Shown in pieces: positions 54,855 through 64,000 of a stretch of 64,000 bases of DNA. The DNA lies in the NCBI RefSeq assembly GCF_002007105.1, contig NZ_MVBC01000011.1, positions 1 through 64,000 of the forward strand. The letters are read 5' to 3'. Under the pieces are notes generated by a model that did not search any database, was not told where the DNA came from, and was given only the letters and a program-made list of their open reading frames with translations. Each line of letters begins with the position of its first letter. Within the stretch, counting starts at the first letter, position 1. The translations under genes and the position numbers were made by a program. This DNA comes from Hymenobacter sp. CRA2 (GTDB lineage: Bacteria > Bacteroidota > Bacteroidia > Cytophagales > Hymenobacteraceae).

Positions 54855-54880
54855 CCCTTCTCTCAACAGCCAGGTTAACC

Positions 54881-55351
54881 CTAGCGGTTGGATCCTTTCC
54901 ACTGCGTAATCTGGTTTTTGGCAGCCAGAATTTCGCCGTGTTGCTTTTGAACTACCGAGGATACCTGAGCCGGAATCCCCGATTTCAGTGCCGTTTCGTA
55001 AGCCTGCAGGGCCACTTGGTCACCGGTTTCGCACTCGCCCAGGATGGCGTCGTCGCTTTGGCCGGTGATGGCCGATTTCAGGTTGATCCAGCCACGGTGC
55101 ACGGCCGCAGCCGCATCGGCTACTACGCCTTCTACCGTGTTGTCGTTCGTTACGTCGATGCCGGCTTGGCGGGCTTGCTGCTCCAGCTCCGAAACGAACT
55201 GGGCGCGTTGCTGGCTCAGGCGGCTCAGCTCCGATTTCAGTTGCGGGTTCGAAACGCCTTCGGCAGCTTCTTGGTAGCCTTTGGCGCCGGTTTTAGCAAT
55301 TTCAACGAGGTCGTTGAAAGCGCGGGCTGCATCAGAATTTATCGCGGCCAT
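54881..55351 (-). CDS. PA2169-family four-helix-bundle protein (DUF2383)
   Basis: Cytoplasmic helical protein of 156 residues, ferritin-like in shape. FNDLVEIAKTGAKGYQEAAE, LKSELSRLSQQRAQFVSELE, VEGVVADAAAAVHRGWINLK, DAILGECETGDQVALQAYET and IPAQVSSVVQKQHGEILAAK are the family's helices with conserved Glu/His residues. Often stress-induced in related bacteria; molecular function unknown. Single-gene unit with its own terminator. Confidence 0.88.
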   Translation of the reverse strand: MAAINSDAARAFNDLVEIAKTGAKGYQEAAEGVSNPQLKSELSRLSQQRAQFVSELEQQARQAGIDVTNDNTVEGVVADAAAAVHRGWINLKSAITGQSDDAILGECETGDQVALQAYETALKSGIPAQVSSVVQKQHGEILAAKNQITQWKGSNR

Positions 55352-55489
55352 AGTGGTGGTGTCTTGGTTTTGGGTGTGGATAGGGAAGCCGAAGCGCGGC
55401 GGTAAGAAAAGTGCGCTTGCGGTTTCTGAGGGCTTATACTTCGGGCTGCGGCGCGGGGTTACGCCCCACGGAATAATTTCTTGCGCAGC

Positions 55490-56674
55490 TTACTTGCCCA
55501 CCATGTGCCAGAGGCGCCGGTACCACGGGCGTATTTCCGCTTCCGCTTGTTTTTTGCTGGTTACGCTGTCTTCCCCATCGGCCACGTCGCCGAGCAGGAA
55601 GCCGAATGGCTCCAGCGGCTTGTAGGCGTCGAAAACCACTTTCAGGATGGCCGTCAGCGGAATGCTCAGAATCATACCCGGCGTGCCCCACAAGGCCCCG
55701 CCCAGAATCAGCGCCAGGATGGCCGCCAGCGGGTTGATGCTGACCGAGGTGCCCGTAATCATGGGCGTGATGAAGTTGCCTTCCAGAAACTGCACCACCA
55801 CAAACACCCCAATCACCAGCGCTGCCTGCAGCGGGGAGCCGGTTTCTACCAAGGTAATAATGGCCGGAACGGTGGCCCCGATCATGATGCCGATGTAGGG
55901 AATGACCGCCAGCACCGACGCGAAAATGGCAAAGAACACCGCGAACTTGACGTTCAGCACCACCAGCCCGATGCCGTTCAGGATGCTCACGATGATAATC
56001 ACCTTCACCAGGCCTGTGATGTAGGCCTGCACCACCGTCTGAATGCTGTCGACGGTGTTAAGCACCGTGGTGCGCTTATCGGGGGCTACGAAGCGGAACA
56101 TGAACTGCCGCAGATGGTCGCGGTAGTACAGGAAGCAGAAGATGTAGATGAGCACCTGCGCCAGGTTGCTGAGCACGGCCGTGGTGGTGTTGAACGTGGT
56201 ACCCAGGTACGTAGTGCCCGATTTTTTCAGCGCCTTCACCGTCGAGTCCTTCACTTCCTCAATGCTCATCGGCTCGTAGCCGAACCGGTCGTGGGCCCAG
56301 CTCTGTGCCTCGTTGAAAAAGTCCATCACCTTGGCCTGCAGCTTCGGCAGCTCGTCGCGGAACTGCGTCAGCTGCGACCCAAATCCCAGGATAATGCCCG
56401 TGAAAATCAGCAGCACCAGCAGCAGGCACAGCACAATGGCCAGCACCCGCGGCACCTTGTGCACCTCCAGCCAGCGACAGATGGGCAGCAATAGCAGGGT
56501 GAAGACGGCCGAAAAAGCTATGGGCAGCAGAATGTCATCGAGTTTGTGCAGCACGAAGACCAGCAGCGTGAGCCCGATGAGCATGAATGTATAGTGGATG
56601 ACGGGCGCCTGCTTGATTTCCGGCGCCTGATGCGGGTGCTGCGGCCGGTTAAAATTGTTGGGAGGAGGGAGCAT
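55490..56674 (-). CDS. AI-2E family membrane transporter
   Basis: Inner-membrane protein of 394 residues with about eight membrane segments in the AI-2E/PerM arrangement: IHYTFMLIGLTLLVFVLHKL, RVLAIVLCLLLVLLIFTGII, a long cytoplasmic/periplasmic helix region, VLIYIFCFLYYRDHLRQFMF, GLVKVIIIVSILNGIGLVVL, FFAIFASVLAVIPYIGIMIG, and the typical NPLAAILALILGGALWG then PGMILSIPLTA. Named for autoinducer-2 export, but most members transport other or unknown solutes, some as Na+/H+ antiporters. Short disordered N-terminus rich in Pro/His/Asn. Confidence 0.9.
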   Translation of the reverse strand: MLPPPNNFNRPQHPHQAPEIKQAPVIHYTFMLIGLTLLVFVLHKLDDILLPIAFSAVFTLLLLPICRWLEVHKVPRVLAIVLCLLLVLLIFTGIILGFGSQLTQFRDELPKLQAKVMDFFNEAQSWAHDRFGYEPMSIEEVKDSTVKALKKSGTTYLGTTFNTTTAVLSNLAQVLIYIFCFLYYRDHLRQFMFRFVAPDKRTTVLNTVDSIQTVVQAYITGLVKVIIIVSILNGIGLVVLNVKFAVFFAIFASVLAVIPYIGIMIGATVPAIITLVETGSPLQAALVIGVFVVVQFLEGNFITPMITGTSVSINPLAAILALILGGALWGTPGMILSIPLTAILKVVFDAYKPLEPFGFLLGDVADGEDSVTSKKQAEAEIRPWYRRLWHMVGK

Positions 56675-56881
56675 TTGCTAAAATTATTGGGAGAAAGGTG
56701 TGGGCGGAGCGTGCAGATTTGGCGGCTTTTTCGGAAATTTGACTGAACCTACTCCGAGCAGCGGCGGTTAGGAAACGGGCGGTTTGCCAAAATCAGTAGC
56801 AAGCCGGCTAGGCGCGGCAAGGCGGGAAACCTGCCTTTTCTGCGTTATTTTACCGCTTAAACGTATTGAAGGATTTACCGA

Positions 56882-58828
56882 ATGGCTGAGCAGCAACTGC
56901 CTCTCGACAGCGCAACGACCCCCACCGCCGACCACGGCTACAACGAGGATTCCATCCGTTCGTTGGACTGGCGGGAGCACATCCGCCTGCGCCCGGGCAT
57001 GTACATCGGCAAGCTGGGCGACGGCTCCTCGCCCGACGACGGCATTTACATCCTCTTCAAGGAGGTGCTCGACAACTCCATCGACGAGCACATGATGGGC
57101 TACGGCCGCACCATCGACGTCAAAATCACGGAGCAGCGCGTGAGCGTGCGCGACTACGGCCGCGGCATTCCGCTGGGCAAAGTTGTGGACGTGGTCAGCA
57201 AGATCAACACCGGCGGCAAGTACGACTCCAAGGTCTTCCAGAAGTCGGTGGGCCTGAACGGGGTGGGTACCAAGGCCGTCAACGCCCTGAGCACCACTTT
57301 CGTGGTGCAGAGCGTGCGCGACGGGCTGATGAAGTCGGCCGAGTTTCAGAACGGGCAGCTCGTCAGCGACGACAAGCCGGTGAAGACCTCGCAGCGCAAC
57401 GGCACCATGATGGCCTTCGAGCCGGACCCGAGCATCTTCCGCAACTTCAAGTTCAAGACGGAGTTCCTGGAAAGCCAGATCTGGAACTATGCCTACCTGA
57501 ATGCGGGCCTGACCATCAACTACAACGGGCAGAAATACCACTCCGAAAACGGCCTGCGCGACCTGCTGGAGCGCAAAACCGACCCGGAGGCCATTCGTTA
57601 CCCGGTCATTCACCTGAAGGGCACGGACATCGAAATGGCTCTGACCCACGGCAATGACTACGGCGAGGAGTACTACTCCTTCGTCAACGGGCAGAACACC
57701 ACCCAGGGCGGCACCCACCTGGCGGCTTACCGCGAGGGCATCGTCAAGACCCTGCGCGAGTTCTACAAGAAGGACTACGACGCCTCCGACATCCGCGCCA
57801 GCATCGTGGGCGCCATTGCCATTCGGGTGCAGGAGCCGGTGTTTGAGTCGCAGACCAAGACCAAGCTGGGCTCCATCACCATGGAGCCGGAAGGGGCCGT
57901 GACGGTGCGCAACTTCGTGGTGGATTTCGTGAAGGAGCACCTCGACAACTACCTGCACAAAAACCCCGAAACGGCCGAAGCCCTGCGCCGCCGCATCGAG
58001 CAGAGCGAGCGGGAGCGGAAGGACATGGCCGGCGTGAAGAAGCTGGCCAACCAGCGTGCCAAGAAAGCCAGCCTGCACAACCGCAAGCTGCGCGACTGCC
58101 GCTTCCACTTCGGCGAGGGCAAGGTCGTCGACAAAGAGGCGCTGACTACGCTCTTCATCACCGAAGGCGACTCCGCGTCGGGCTCCATCACCAAGAGCCG
58201 CAACGTGGAGCTGGAGGCTGTGTTTAGCCTGCGCGGCAAGCCGCTGAACTGCTTCGGGATGAAGAAGAAAATCGTCTACGAAAATGAGGAGCTGAACCTG
58301 CTGCAACACGCCCTGAACATCGAGGAAGGGCTGGAGGGGCTGCGCTACAACCGCGTGGTCATTGCCACCGACGCCGACGTGGACGGCATGCACATCCGCC
58401 TGTTGCTGCTCACCTTCTTCCTGCAGTTTTTTCCCGACCTGGTGCGCAACGGCCACGTCTACATCCTGGAGACGCCCCTGTTCCGCGTCCGCAACAAGAA
58501 GCAGACGATTTACTGCTACGACGAGCGTGAAAAGCAGGCGGCCATCCGCAAGCTGGGCCGCAACCCGGAAATCACCCGCTTTAAGGGCTTGGGCGAGATT
58601 TCGCCGGACGAGTTCGGCAAGTTCATCGGCGACAACATCCGCCTGGAGCCGGTGATTCTGCAGTCGGACCGCTCGATTCAGAAGCTGCTGACCTACTACA
58701 TGGGCAAGAACACGCCCGACCGCCAGAACTTCATCATCGACCACCTGCGCATCGAGAAGGACCTGGTGACTTCCGACACGCTGCCGCTGAGCGAGACGGT
58801 AGTGCCGGCCGAGGCGGAGCTGGTGTAA
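56882..58828 (+). CDS. parE: DNA topoisomerase IV subunit B
   Basis: Cytoplasmic type IIA topoisomerase ATPase subunit, 648 residues, which decatenates chromosomes with ParC. GHKL ATPase: [55 protein letters not shown]; transducer lysine region; [23 protein letters not shown] and [21 protein letters not shown]-terminal [17 protein letters not shown]. Compared with GyrB it lacks the long insertion and fits the Bacteroidota ParE form. No parC follows: a terminator and an unrelated minus-strand gene do, so the partner is elsewhere. Confidence 0.92.
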   Translation: MAEQQLPLDSATTPTADHGYNEDSIRSLDWREHIRLRPGMYIGKLGDGSSPDDGIYILFKEVLDNSIDEHMMGYGRTIDVKITEQRVSVRDYGRGIPLGKVVDVVSKINTGGKYDSKVFQKSVGLNGVGTKAVNALSTTFVVQSVRDGLMKSAEFQNGQLVSDDKPVKTSQRNGTMMAFEPDPSIFRNFKFKTEFLESQIWNYAYLNAGLTINYNGQKYHSENGLRDLLERKTDPEAIRYPVIHLKGTDIEMALTHGNDYGEEYYSFVNGQNTTQGGTHLAAYREGIVKTLREFYKKDYDASDIRASIVGAIAIRVQEPVFESQTKTKLGSITMEPEGAVTVRNFVVDFVKEHLDNYLHKNPETAEALRRRIEQSERERKDMAGVKKLANQRAKKASLHNRKLRDCRFHFGEGKVVDKEALTTLFITEGDSASGSITKSRNVELEAVFSLRGKPLNCFGMKKKIVYENEELNLLQHALNIEEGLEGLRYNRVVIATDADVDGMHIRLLLLTFFLQFFPDLVRNGHVYILETPLFRVRNKKQTIYCYDEREKQAAIRKLGRNPEITRFKGLGEISPDEFGKFIGDNIRLEPVILQSDRSIQKLLTYYMGKNTPDRQNFIIDHLRIEKDLVTSDTLPLSETVVPAEAELV

Positions 58829-58847
58829 GCCGGTTTTTCGCCCATGC

Positions 58848-58884
58848 AAAAGCGCCCCCGTGCCAGCCGGTACGGGGGCGCTTT
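58848..58884. terminator. Bidirectional terminator after parE
   Basis: Arms AAAGCGCCCCCGTGCC (58849-58864) and GGTACGGGGGCGCTTT (58869-58884), 16 bases with one wobble pair and an AGCC loop. Shared by the convergent parE and hypothetical genes. Confidence 0.85.
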
Positions 58885-58898
58885 GCGTGTGGGGGAAT

Positions 58899-60041
58899 TC
58901 AGAAGTTCAGGTCGTCCGGCTCGTTCAGGGCGCGGCGGCCTTCGCGGATCAACTCAGCCTGTTCATCGAAGTGCGTCTCGTCGCCCAGGTCGGGAATTCT
59001 CCATTCGTGGCGGTGCTCCGGGTGCTGAATGCCCAGGCTCTCGCGCTGGCAGTAGTCCTCATACACCTGGGGCAGGGAGGCGCGCAGCTGGTCGAGGTAA
59101 TGCCGGTTGGCTGCTTCGATAACGGCTATGCGCCAGTCGGCGTGGGCCCCGATGGGCACCGGGCGGCCGGCGTTCTGCAGGCGCTCCAGGGCCAGGGGCA
59201 GGTCGTCCACGTCCTGCTCGGCATCGAAGGCCTTGAGCTGCTCTTTAATGTCAAACTGCCGCCGCTTGACCGCCGGCTCGTAGCGCCCCAGCCACTCGCG
59301 CACCAGCGCGTCGAAATCGGGGCCGTAGGTGGGGGCATGCGGGCGCGGGTCCTGCGGCGTGGCGGGCGCTGGGGGCTGCTGGGCCCGGCGGGCCTCACGG
59401 GCCGCTCTTTCGTAGCGGTGCTCCAACTCCCCGCGCCGGTCGGGCAGGGTGCGCAGGTAGCCCGTGCCGCGGTGCAGGTCCCAGAACTGGGTCCACTCGG
59501 TCAGGTCGTTGAGCCGGTCCTGGTCGTCGTCATCGTCGTCCTGGAACCCGGGGTAGCGGCGGTGCAGCCAAAACTCACCGCCCGGATTGCCCACGGTCAG
59601 CGCCTTGGGGTCGGCGAGCTGGGCCAGAAAGGCGTCGAAGGTGGCCAGCTCCTCGGCGGTGATGGGTGGCAGCACCGGGCAGGCGGCAATGTCGTCGTGC
59701 CAGTCCTCGAAATCGGCGGTCAGCTGGGCGTCAGGCACCTCCACCAGGCCGGCGCGCCACTGGCATTCCAGGTCGAAGAGCTTCTGGTGCTGTATCATCC
59801 AGAGGTAGGTGCGCGCGTCCGCTTCGTGCTGGTGCAACAGGTACTCCAGGTTCGATTCGTACACTTGGCCGTTGCGGGCCAAATCGGCCAGCACGGCGGC
59901 GTAGCCGCGCAGGCACTGCTCGTGAAAAAGGGGCTGGTAATGGCTGAGGGCTGCCCGCAGGCGCGGGTCGGCCAGGATGTCGGCTTCGCTGCGCGGCGCG
60001 GGGGCAGCGGGCTGGGATTCTTCGAGGGGCGTATCGGCCAT
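58899..60041 (-). CDS. Hypothetical acidic cytoplasmic protein
   Basis: 380 residues, not recognised. No signal peptide or membrane segment. Mostly helical and rich in Asp, Glu, Arg and Trp (LRAALSHYQPLFHEQCLRGY, ARTYLWMIQHQKLFDLECQW), with a run of six Asp near 176 and a Pro/Ala linker near 235 (QQPPAPATPQDPRPHAP) that splits it into two halves. Start ATG 60041; codons up to 60167 are low-quality. Divergent from the NHL-repeat gene. Confidence 0.7.
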   Translation of the reverse strand: MADTPLEESQPAAPAPRSEADILADPRLRAALSHYQPLFHEQCLRGYAAVLADLARNGQVYESNLEYLLHQHEADARTYLWMIQHQKLFDLECQWRAGLVEVPDAQLTADFEDWHDDIAACPVLPPITAEELATFDAFLAQLADPKALTVGNPGGEFWLHRRYPGFQDDDDDDQDRLNDLTEWTQFWDLHRGTGYLRTLPDRRGELEHRYERAAREARRAQQPPAPATPQDPRPHAPTYGPDFDALVREWLGRYEPAVKRRQFDIKEQLKAFDAEQDVDDLPLALERLQNAGRPVPIGAHADWRIAVIEAANRHYLDQLRASLPQVYEDYCQRESLGIQHPEHRHEWRIPDLGDETHFDEQAELIREGRRALNEPDDLNF

Positions 60042-60208
60042 GAGCGGAATAGGGAGAGGTAACGCGTCGGAGCAGGAATGTACGGCATTGTCGGGTTTGG
60101 CGCAATGGCCGCGCCCGGCCCCGCAAAGTCCGCCGCTGACCACCCGCTGCCCGTCGTTCACCCACATTTAGCGCCCCCGGAGCCCGGTAGTTGCCAATTT
60201 TCGGCTCG

Positions 60209-60237
60209 TTGCTCCGCTACTCTGCTAGATACCTTTC
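60209..60237 (+). promoter_or_regulatory. Promoter of the NHL-repeat gene
   Basis: TTG at 60209-60211, 18-base spacer, TACCTTTC at 60230-60237, one mismatch to TAnnTTTG. Transcription would begin close to ATG 60243, which argues for the later start ATG 60267. Confidence 0.5.
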
Positions 60238-60266
60238 TCCGAATGCCCACCGCCTCCCTGCTGCTT

Positions 60267-62300
60267 ATGCCTCGCTCCATACCCGTTTTATGCGCCGCGC
60301 TGACGGCCTGCCTGCTCTGCCCGCTCAGCCTTCGGGCCCAGTCCGTCGGCGTGGGCACCACTACGCCCGACGCCTCGGCTGCCCTCGACATCAAAGCCAC
60401 CGACAAGGGCCTGCTGCCGCCGCGCCTGACCTCGGCCCAGCGCGCGGCCATCAGCAGCCCGGCTACCGGCCTGCTGGTGTACCAGACCGACGGCGTGGCC
60501 GGCTACTACTACTTCTCCGGCACCGCCTGGCTGAACCTGAGCACCGGCATCCAGCCCGACGCCAGCGGCCTGCTGCCCGGCGCGCCGACCAGTGGCCTAG
60601 TCAGCACCCTGGCCGGCTCGGGCCAAAACAACTTCACCGACGGGCCGGCCACCGCCGCCGCCTTTCGCGCCATCCGGGGCGTGGCCGTGGACGCGTACGG
60701 CACGGTGTACGTGGCCGACCAGTTGTCCCACCGCATCCGCGTGATTCGCAACGGGGTAGTGAGTACGCTGGCCGGCACCGGCACCGCCGGCAGCACCGAT
60801 GGAGCCGCCGCCTCGGCCCAGTTTAACGGCCCGGTGGGCGTGGCCGTCGATGCGGCCGGCACCACGGTGTACGTGGCTGATTTGGACAACCGCAAAATCC
60901 GCGTCATCCAGGGCGGGCAGGTGAGTACGCTGGCCGGCACCGGCGCCGCCGGCAGTACCAACGGGCCCGCCGCTGCCGCTACCTTTCGCGGGCCGTTCGG
61001 CGTGGCCGTCGATGCCCAGGGCCGGGTGTACGTGGCCGACTACCTGGCCAATACCATTCGCCTCATCCAGGGTGGGCAGGTGAGTACGCTGGCCGGCACC
61101 GGCACCGCCGGCAGCGCCAACGGGCCCGCCGCCTCGGCCCAGTTCTTCCAGCCCTATGGCCTGGCCGTAGATGCCGCCGGGGCCGTGTACGTGGCCGATC
61201 AAGGCAACGCCAAAGTCCGCCTCATCCGCGATGGGCAGGTGAGCACCCTGGCCGGCTCGGGTGCCCTGGGGTACGCCGACGGGCCCGCGGCCACCGCCCA
61301 GTTTACGTCGGTCACCGGGGTGGCCGTCGACGGGCAGGGGGCCGTGTACGTGGCCGACCCCAACAGCCACCGGGTGCGCGTGGTGCGCGGCGGGCAGGTG
61401 AGTACCGTGGCCGGCAACGGCACCGCCGGCAGCACCGACGGGCCGGGCGCCGCGGCCTCGTTCAACACGCCCATCGGCCTGGCCGTGGACCGGCAGGGCA
61501 GCGTGTACGTGGCTGACTACAACGGCTACAAAGTCCGCCTGATTGGGGGCGCCACCGCGCCGGTGCCGGCCCTGAGTGTGAACGGGCAGACGCTGACGGT
61601 GGCCGGCGGCAACTCCGTGACCCTGCCCACGCCCACGCTAACGCTGAGCGGGCAGACGCTGGGCATCAGCGGGAGCAACTCGGTGACCTTGCCCGCCCCC
61701 ACGCTGAGCATAAGCGGGCAGACGCTGACGGTGGCCGGTGGCAACTCCGTGACCCTGCCGAACAACGCCGACAACCTCGGTAACCACACCGCCACCATGC
61801 CCATCCGCTACAGCACCAACGACGCGGACAAAATCTGGTTTACCCAGGCCAGCGGGGCCAACGGCTCCAAGCTCGAACACGGCGCGGGCTGGCTGCTCAA
61901 CTACTACGCCGGCCCCAACAACAGCATCGCCGGCACCCACCGCTTCCTCACCGGCATCGGCGGCGGCTGGCAGGAGCGGATGCGCATCGCGCCCTCCGGC
62001 AACGTGGGCATCGGTACCAACAACCCCCAGCGCACCCTCGACGTGAACGGCACCATCCGCCAAACCACCTACTCCCAAAACCTGAACCTGGGCGCCGGCA
62101 TCCAGGGCCACTTCCCCTGGACGCACAACCTGGGCTACAAGCCTAACCTGATGTTGAGCGTCGAGGACTCCGGGAACGGAGGCGCGGGCATGTACATCAC
62201 CCTCAGCTACGAGCACGTCGACAACAACGTGACCAATATCTGGGTCCGTAACACCGGATCCGCGGCCACCTTTCGCGTCCGCTGGATTCGCGTCGATTAA
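60267..62300 (+). CDS. Secreted NHL-repeat protein with fibre-like C-terminus
   Basis: 677 residues. Signal [20 protein letters not shown] ending LRAQS. Residues about 30-85 have the [20 protein letters not shown] and [15 protein letters not shown] motifs found at the start of many Bacteroidota surface/fibre proteins. Then six NHL blades, each with the pattern [13 protein letters not shown]...[15 protein letters not shown], which would form a six-bladed propeller. Next come three 15-21-residue repeats of [16 protein letters not shown] type, and a C-terminal domain with [20 protein letters not shown], as in tail-fibre-like proteins. Probably a surface adhesin or binding protein. ATG 60243 is an alternative start. 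Confidence 0.8.
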   Translation: MPRSIPVLCAALTACLLCPLSLRAQSVGVGTTTPDASAALDIKATDKGLLPPRLTSAQRAAISSPATGLLVYQTDGVAGYYYFSGTAWLNLSTGIQPDASGLLPGAPTSGLVSTLAGSGQNNFTDGPATAAAFRAIRGVAVDAYGTVYVADQLSHRIRVIRNGVVSTLAGTGTAGSTDGAAASAQFNGPVGVAVDAAGTTVYVADLDNRKIRVIQGGQVSTLAGTGAAGSTNGPAAAATFRGPFGVAVDAQGRVYVADYLANTIRLIQGGQVSTLAGTGTAGSANGPAASAQFFQPYGLAVDAAGAVYVADQGNAKVRLIRDGQVSTLAGSGALGYADGPAATAQFTSVTGVAVDGQGAVYVADPNSHRVRVVRGGQVSTVAGNGTAGSTDGPGAAASFNTPIGLAVDRQGSVYVADYNGYKVRLIGGATAPVPALSVNGQTLTVAGGNSVTLPTPTLTLSGQTLGISGSNSVTLPAPTLSISGQTLTVAGGNSVTLPNNADNLGNHTATMPIRYSTNDADKIWFTQASGANGSKLEHGAGWLLNYYAGPNNSIAGTHRFLTGIGGGWQERMRIAPSGNVGIGTNNPQRTLDVNGTIRQTTYSQNLNLGAGIQGHFPWTHNLGYKPNLMLSVEDSGNGGAGMYITLSYEHVDNNVTNIWVRNTGSAATFRVRWIRVD

Positions 62301-62653
62301 GAGCCGTTCCGGAAAGCCGCCTGAAAGGGCAAAAACGCCGTCATGCTCCATCTGGCGTCCGCGAAGTCGAACCGAAGGAAGGCGTAGCCAAGCATCTCTA
62401 CCACGTCGTCTGGCTCCCCCTCTCCTTTTCGGAGCGGGAGATGAGGCGCAACGAAGCGCGGACGCCCGATGAGCATAACGGTCTGGGTTTGCCGGCTACG
62501 CACCAAGCGGCTACTGGCTTTCGGCGGTCCGGCCCAGCGGGGCTGATGCCCAAGCGGCGAACCAGCTGCCCCACGACCAACGCGCCCCACCTGGTTGAGG
62601 AACCGGGTGGGGCGCGTTGGTCGTGGGGCCGGATGGGCAGCCGGAAGCCCGCC
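62301..62653. other. Repeat-filled gap
   Basis: 353 bases with no gene. 62338-62470 consists of fragments of palindromic elements (a CGAAGTCGAACCGAAGGAAGG arm and a CCCCTCTCCTTTTCGGAG arm), followed by the long hairpin at 62569-62628. Confidence 0.6.
62569..62628. terminator. Very long hairpin
   Basis: Perfect 23-base arms CCCCACGACCAACGCGCCCC... (62569-62591) and 62606-62628, extended inward by a T-G pair and GGTT/AACC to a 28-base stem with a GAGG tetraloop. No T-run, so it may stop transcription by folding or be an inserted element. Confidence 0.7.
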
Positions 62654-62955
62654 TCAGCTTGTGGCGGCCTCGGGCGCGGCCTTACCGGCCGTAGCCGCCT
62701 CTGGGGCAGGCGCGTCATAAATCACGTAGCGCCGTGCCGCACCACGTCCGTTTGCACGAAGGCCGACTTGCCGGCCTCGCAGAGGGCCGCCAACTCGTCG
62801 TACAGGGCGTTGCCGGCCGTCAGGCGCTGCTGCGTGGCCGTAACCGCCGCCGATTCGGCGTCGTGCTGCTTGCCCACGGCCGCGAGCAGAGCCGCGTTCT
62901 GCGCTTCGAGCTGATCCAGCAGCGAAGCCGTCAGGCCCTTGGCCGCGTAGGTGGC
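62654..62955 (-). pseudogene. Gene remnant (C-terminal part, frameshifted)
   Basis: Not recognised beyond a helical hypothetical. The minus strand reads LTASLLDQLEAQNAALLAAV, GKQHDAESAAVTATQQRLTA, GNALYDELAALCEAGKSAF, VQTDVVRHG; a one-base shift near 62728 then gives RYVIYDAPAPEAATAGKAAP and a TGA at 62654-62656. The upstream part is missing: protein character ends near 62955, where another gene's remnant begins on the opposite strand. Confidence 0.45.
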
Positions 62956-62959
62956 CAAG

Positions 62960-63234
62960 CCGGCCCGGCCCCGCGCTACCTGGTCGTGCTGGCCCCGGCC
63001 TGCGACGGGTGGCTGCACGCCGTAGCGTCGGCGGCGGGCTTGGAGCTGCCGGCGTTTGGCTTGCCAGTGGCCCTGCCGGCGTTCCTGGATTTTACCAAGC
63101 AGAAGGGCGTTGAAAACAAGTCGGAGCTGAAGCGGCTATTGCGGGCCATCGGGGCGGCCAGCCCAGCGGCCTACCGCGAGCTGGCCGACTTCGTGGCCGG
63201 GGTCATGGGGCTGCCATCCGCGCACCGGCCCTGA
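62960..63234 (+). pseudogene. Gene remnant (C-terminal part)
   Basis: Not recognised. The plus strand from about 62960 reads RYLVVLAPACDGWLHAVASA, AGLELPAFGLPVALPAFLDF, TKQKGVENKSELKRLLRAIG, AASPAAYRELADFVAGVMGL and stops at 63232-63234. No start codon with protein character exists at its 5' side; codons before 62960 are the antisense of the neighbouring remnant. Looks like a gene cut by a rearrangement. Confidence 0.4.
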
Positions 63235-63436
63235 GGCATCGACGTGAAAATCCGGACTCTTTACTCCGGACCGGGTGAGGTATCAGCCGCCGCAAGTCCT
63301 GCTATAAAGCCCGGGGATGCCGTTTGAGCCCAAAAACCCGTACCTTGCCCGTCTTAGCGGTGCTGTACCTGATCTGTCCGCTGAGCTTTAAGGCGTGAGG
63401 CCGCTGCTCGCCCTGTCCGTTGTTGCCAACCTTCCT

Positions 63437-64000
63437 ATGACCGCTGCCTCCGCGCTGCCCCAATTACCCAAAGCCCCTACGGGCATCGATGGCCTCGATG
63501 AAATAACCAACGGCGGCTTGCCCAAGGGCCGGCCTACGCTCATCTGCGGTTCGGCCGGCTGCGGCAAGACGCTGATGAGCGTGGAGTTTCTGGTGCGCGG
63601 CATCCTGGAGCACGACGAGCCCGGCGTGCTCATGGCCTTCGAAGAAACCGCCGACGAGCTGTCTTCCAACGTCACCTCGCTGGGCATCGACCTGAAGCAG
63701 CTGGTAGCCGACAAGAAGCTGCGGCTCGACCACGTGCACGTCGACCGCTCCGAAATCGAAGAAACCGGCGAGTACGACCTGGAAGGCCTGTTTATCCGGC
63801 TGGGCTACGCCATCGACAGCATCGGGGCCAAGCGCGTGGTACTCGATACCATCGAGTCGTTGTTTTCGGGCTTCACCAACCAGGCCATTCTGCGTTCCGA
63901 AATCCGGCGCCTGTTTCGCTGGCTCAAGGACAAGGGCGTCACCACCATCATCACCGCCGAGCGGGGCGAAGGCCAGCTGACGCGCCAGGGACTGGAAGAG
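63437..64000 (+). CDS. KaiC-like RecA-fold ATPase (N-terminal part)
   Basis: First 188 residues of a KaiC-domain protein; the gene runs off the window. Start MTAASALPQLPKAPTGIDGL is followed by DEITNGGLPKGRPTLICGSA and Walker A GSAGCGKT, then MSVEFLVRGILEHDEPGVLM, AFEETADELSSN (paired catalytic Glu), Walker B RVVLDTIESLFSGF and TTIITAERGEGQLTRQGLEE. Members outside cyanobacteria commonly have two KaiC domains and work in stress or signalling, not in a clock. TTTG (63323) and TACCTTGC (63341) upstream are possible promoter parts but too closely spaced. Confidence 0.9.
   Translation, partial: MTAASALPQLPKAPTGIDGLDEITNGGLPKGRPTLICGSAGCGKTLMSVEFLVRGILEHDEPGVLMAFEETADELSSNVTSLGIDLKQLVADKKLRLDHVHVDRSEIEETGEYDLEGLFIRLGYAIDSIGAKRVVLDTIESLFSGFTNQAILRSEIRRLFRWLKDKGVTTIITAERGEGQLTRQGLEE

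Larger units (their letters stand above)
54472..54880. other. Gap with promoter, repeat element and terminator
   Basis: 409 bases without a gene. It holds, from left to right, the exonuclease promoter box (54516-54523), a long inverted-repeat element (54595-54799) and the terminator of the PA2169-type gene (54821-54854). Confidence 0.7.

Noticed and set aside
56882-58828. gyrB rather than parE
   Set aside because: Length of 648 with the [14 protein letters not shown] form and no GyrB-type insertion fits Bacteroidota ParE, though final proof needs a tree.
56768-58849. 693-residue minus-strand frame opposite parE
   Set aside because: It is a stop-free shadow caused by high GC and codon bias; the plus strand holds all topoisomerase motifs.
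63323-63348. Promoter TTTG / TACCTTGC before the KaiC-like gene
   Set aside because: Only 14 bases separate the two boxes and the -7 match is imperfect; left out of the feature list.

Overview
The window looks like chromosomal DNA of a high-GC member of the Bacteroidota, most like Hymenobacter or a relative in the Cytophagales. The evidence is a SusC/SusD pair, signal peptides and lipoboxes typical of the phylum, promoter boxes close to the TAnnTTTG consensus, a PA2169-type four-helix protein, a KaiC-like ATPase, and many intergenic palindromic elements of the kind common in that genus. The genus call is an inference from gene content, not a database match.

Layout. (1) 1-2000 is a low-GC scar: the tail of an IS5-type transposase, two adjacent minus-strand genes each broken by an apparent extra G in a G-run, an AT-rich gap, and a decayed plus-strand gene. 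(2) 2001-42674 is about 40 kb almost entirely on the minus strand, a polysaccharide utilisation locus for rhamnose-, galactose- and arabinose-containing pectin (rhamnogalacturonan type). Read in the direction of transcription it encodes a pectate lyase, a sialate-O-acetylesterase-type esterase, a Tat-exported TIM-barrel protein, DUF3826, SusC, SusD, a zinc alcohol dehydrogenase, a GH78 rhamnosidase, a GH43-like propeller protein, two GH2 enzymes, a six-gene CoA/solute-binding module, a FucP-type sugar symporter, a GH106 rhamnosidase, a GH127 arabinofuranosidase, a second acetylesterase and a DUF5703 hydrolase. No regulator (hybrid two-component, AraC or ECF sigma) lies in the window. (3) 43120-64000 is a mosaic of housekeeping and hypothetical genes on both strands: mtgA, a DUF4440 lipoprotein, a DUF2183 phosphatase, an M48 protease, DNA topoisomerase IB, a divergent pair of kinase-like exported proteins, an MbnP-like lipoprotein, an exonuclease/GIY-YIG fusion, a PA2169 protein, an AI-2E transporter, parE, a hypothetical acidic protein, an NHL-repeat secreted protein, a rearrangement scar with two gene remnants, and the start of a KaiC-like gene.

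How it fits together. Lyase and esterases would open and deacetylate the pectin, SusCD would import oligosaccharides, the periplasmic glycosidases (GH78, GH106, GH2, GH127, GH43-like, DUF5703) would release rhamnose, galactose and arabinose, and FucP would take monosaccharides into the cytoplasm, where the dehydrogenases act. The most unusual part is the module at 13434-20345: two ABC-type solute-binding proteins WITHOUT export signals and without any permease or ATPase, interleaved with two class III CoA-transferases, a MaoC hydratase and a Gfo/Idh/MocA oxidoreductase. I read it as a candidate undescribed cytoplasmic pathway in which sugar-derived acids are handled as CoA thioesters, with the binding-protein fold doing something other than transport. 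The second notable item is the exported kinase-like pair at 48581-51949, one copy with an intact DRH motif and one with it replaced.
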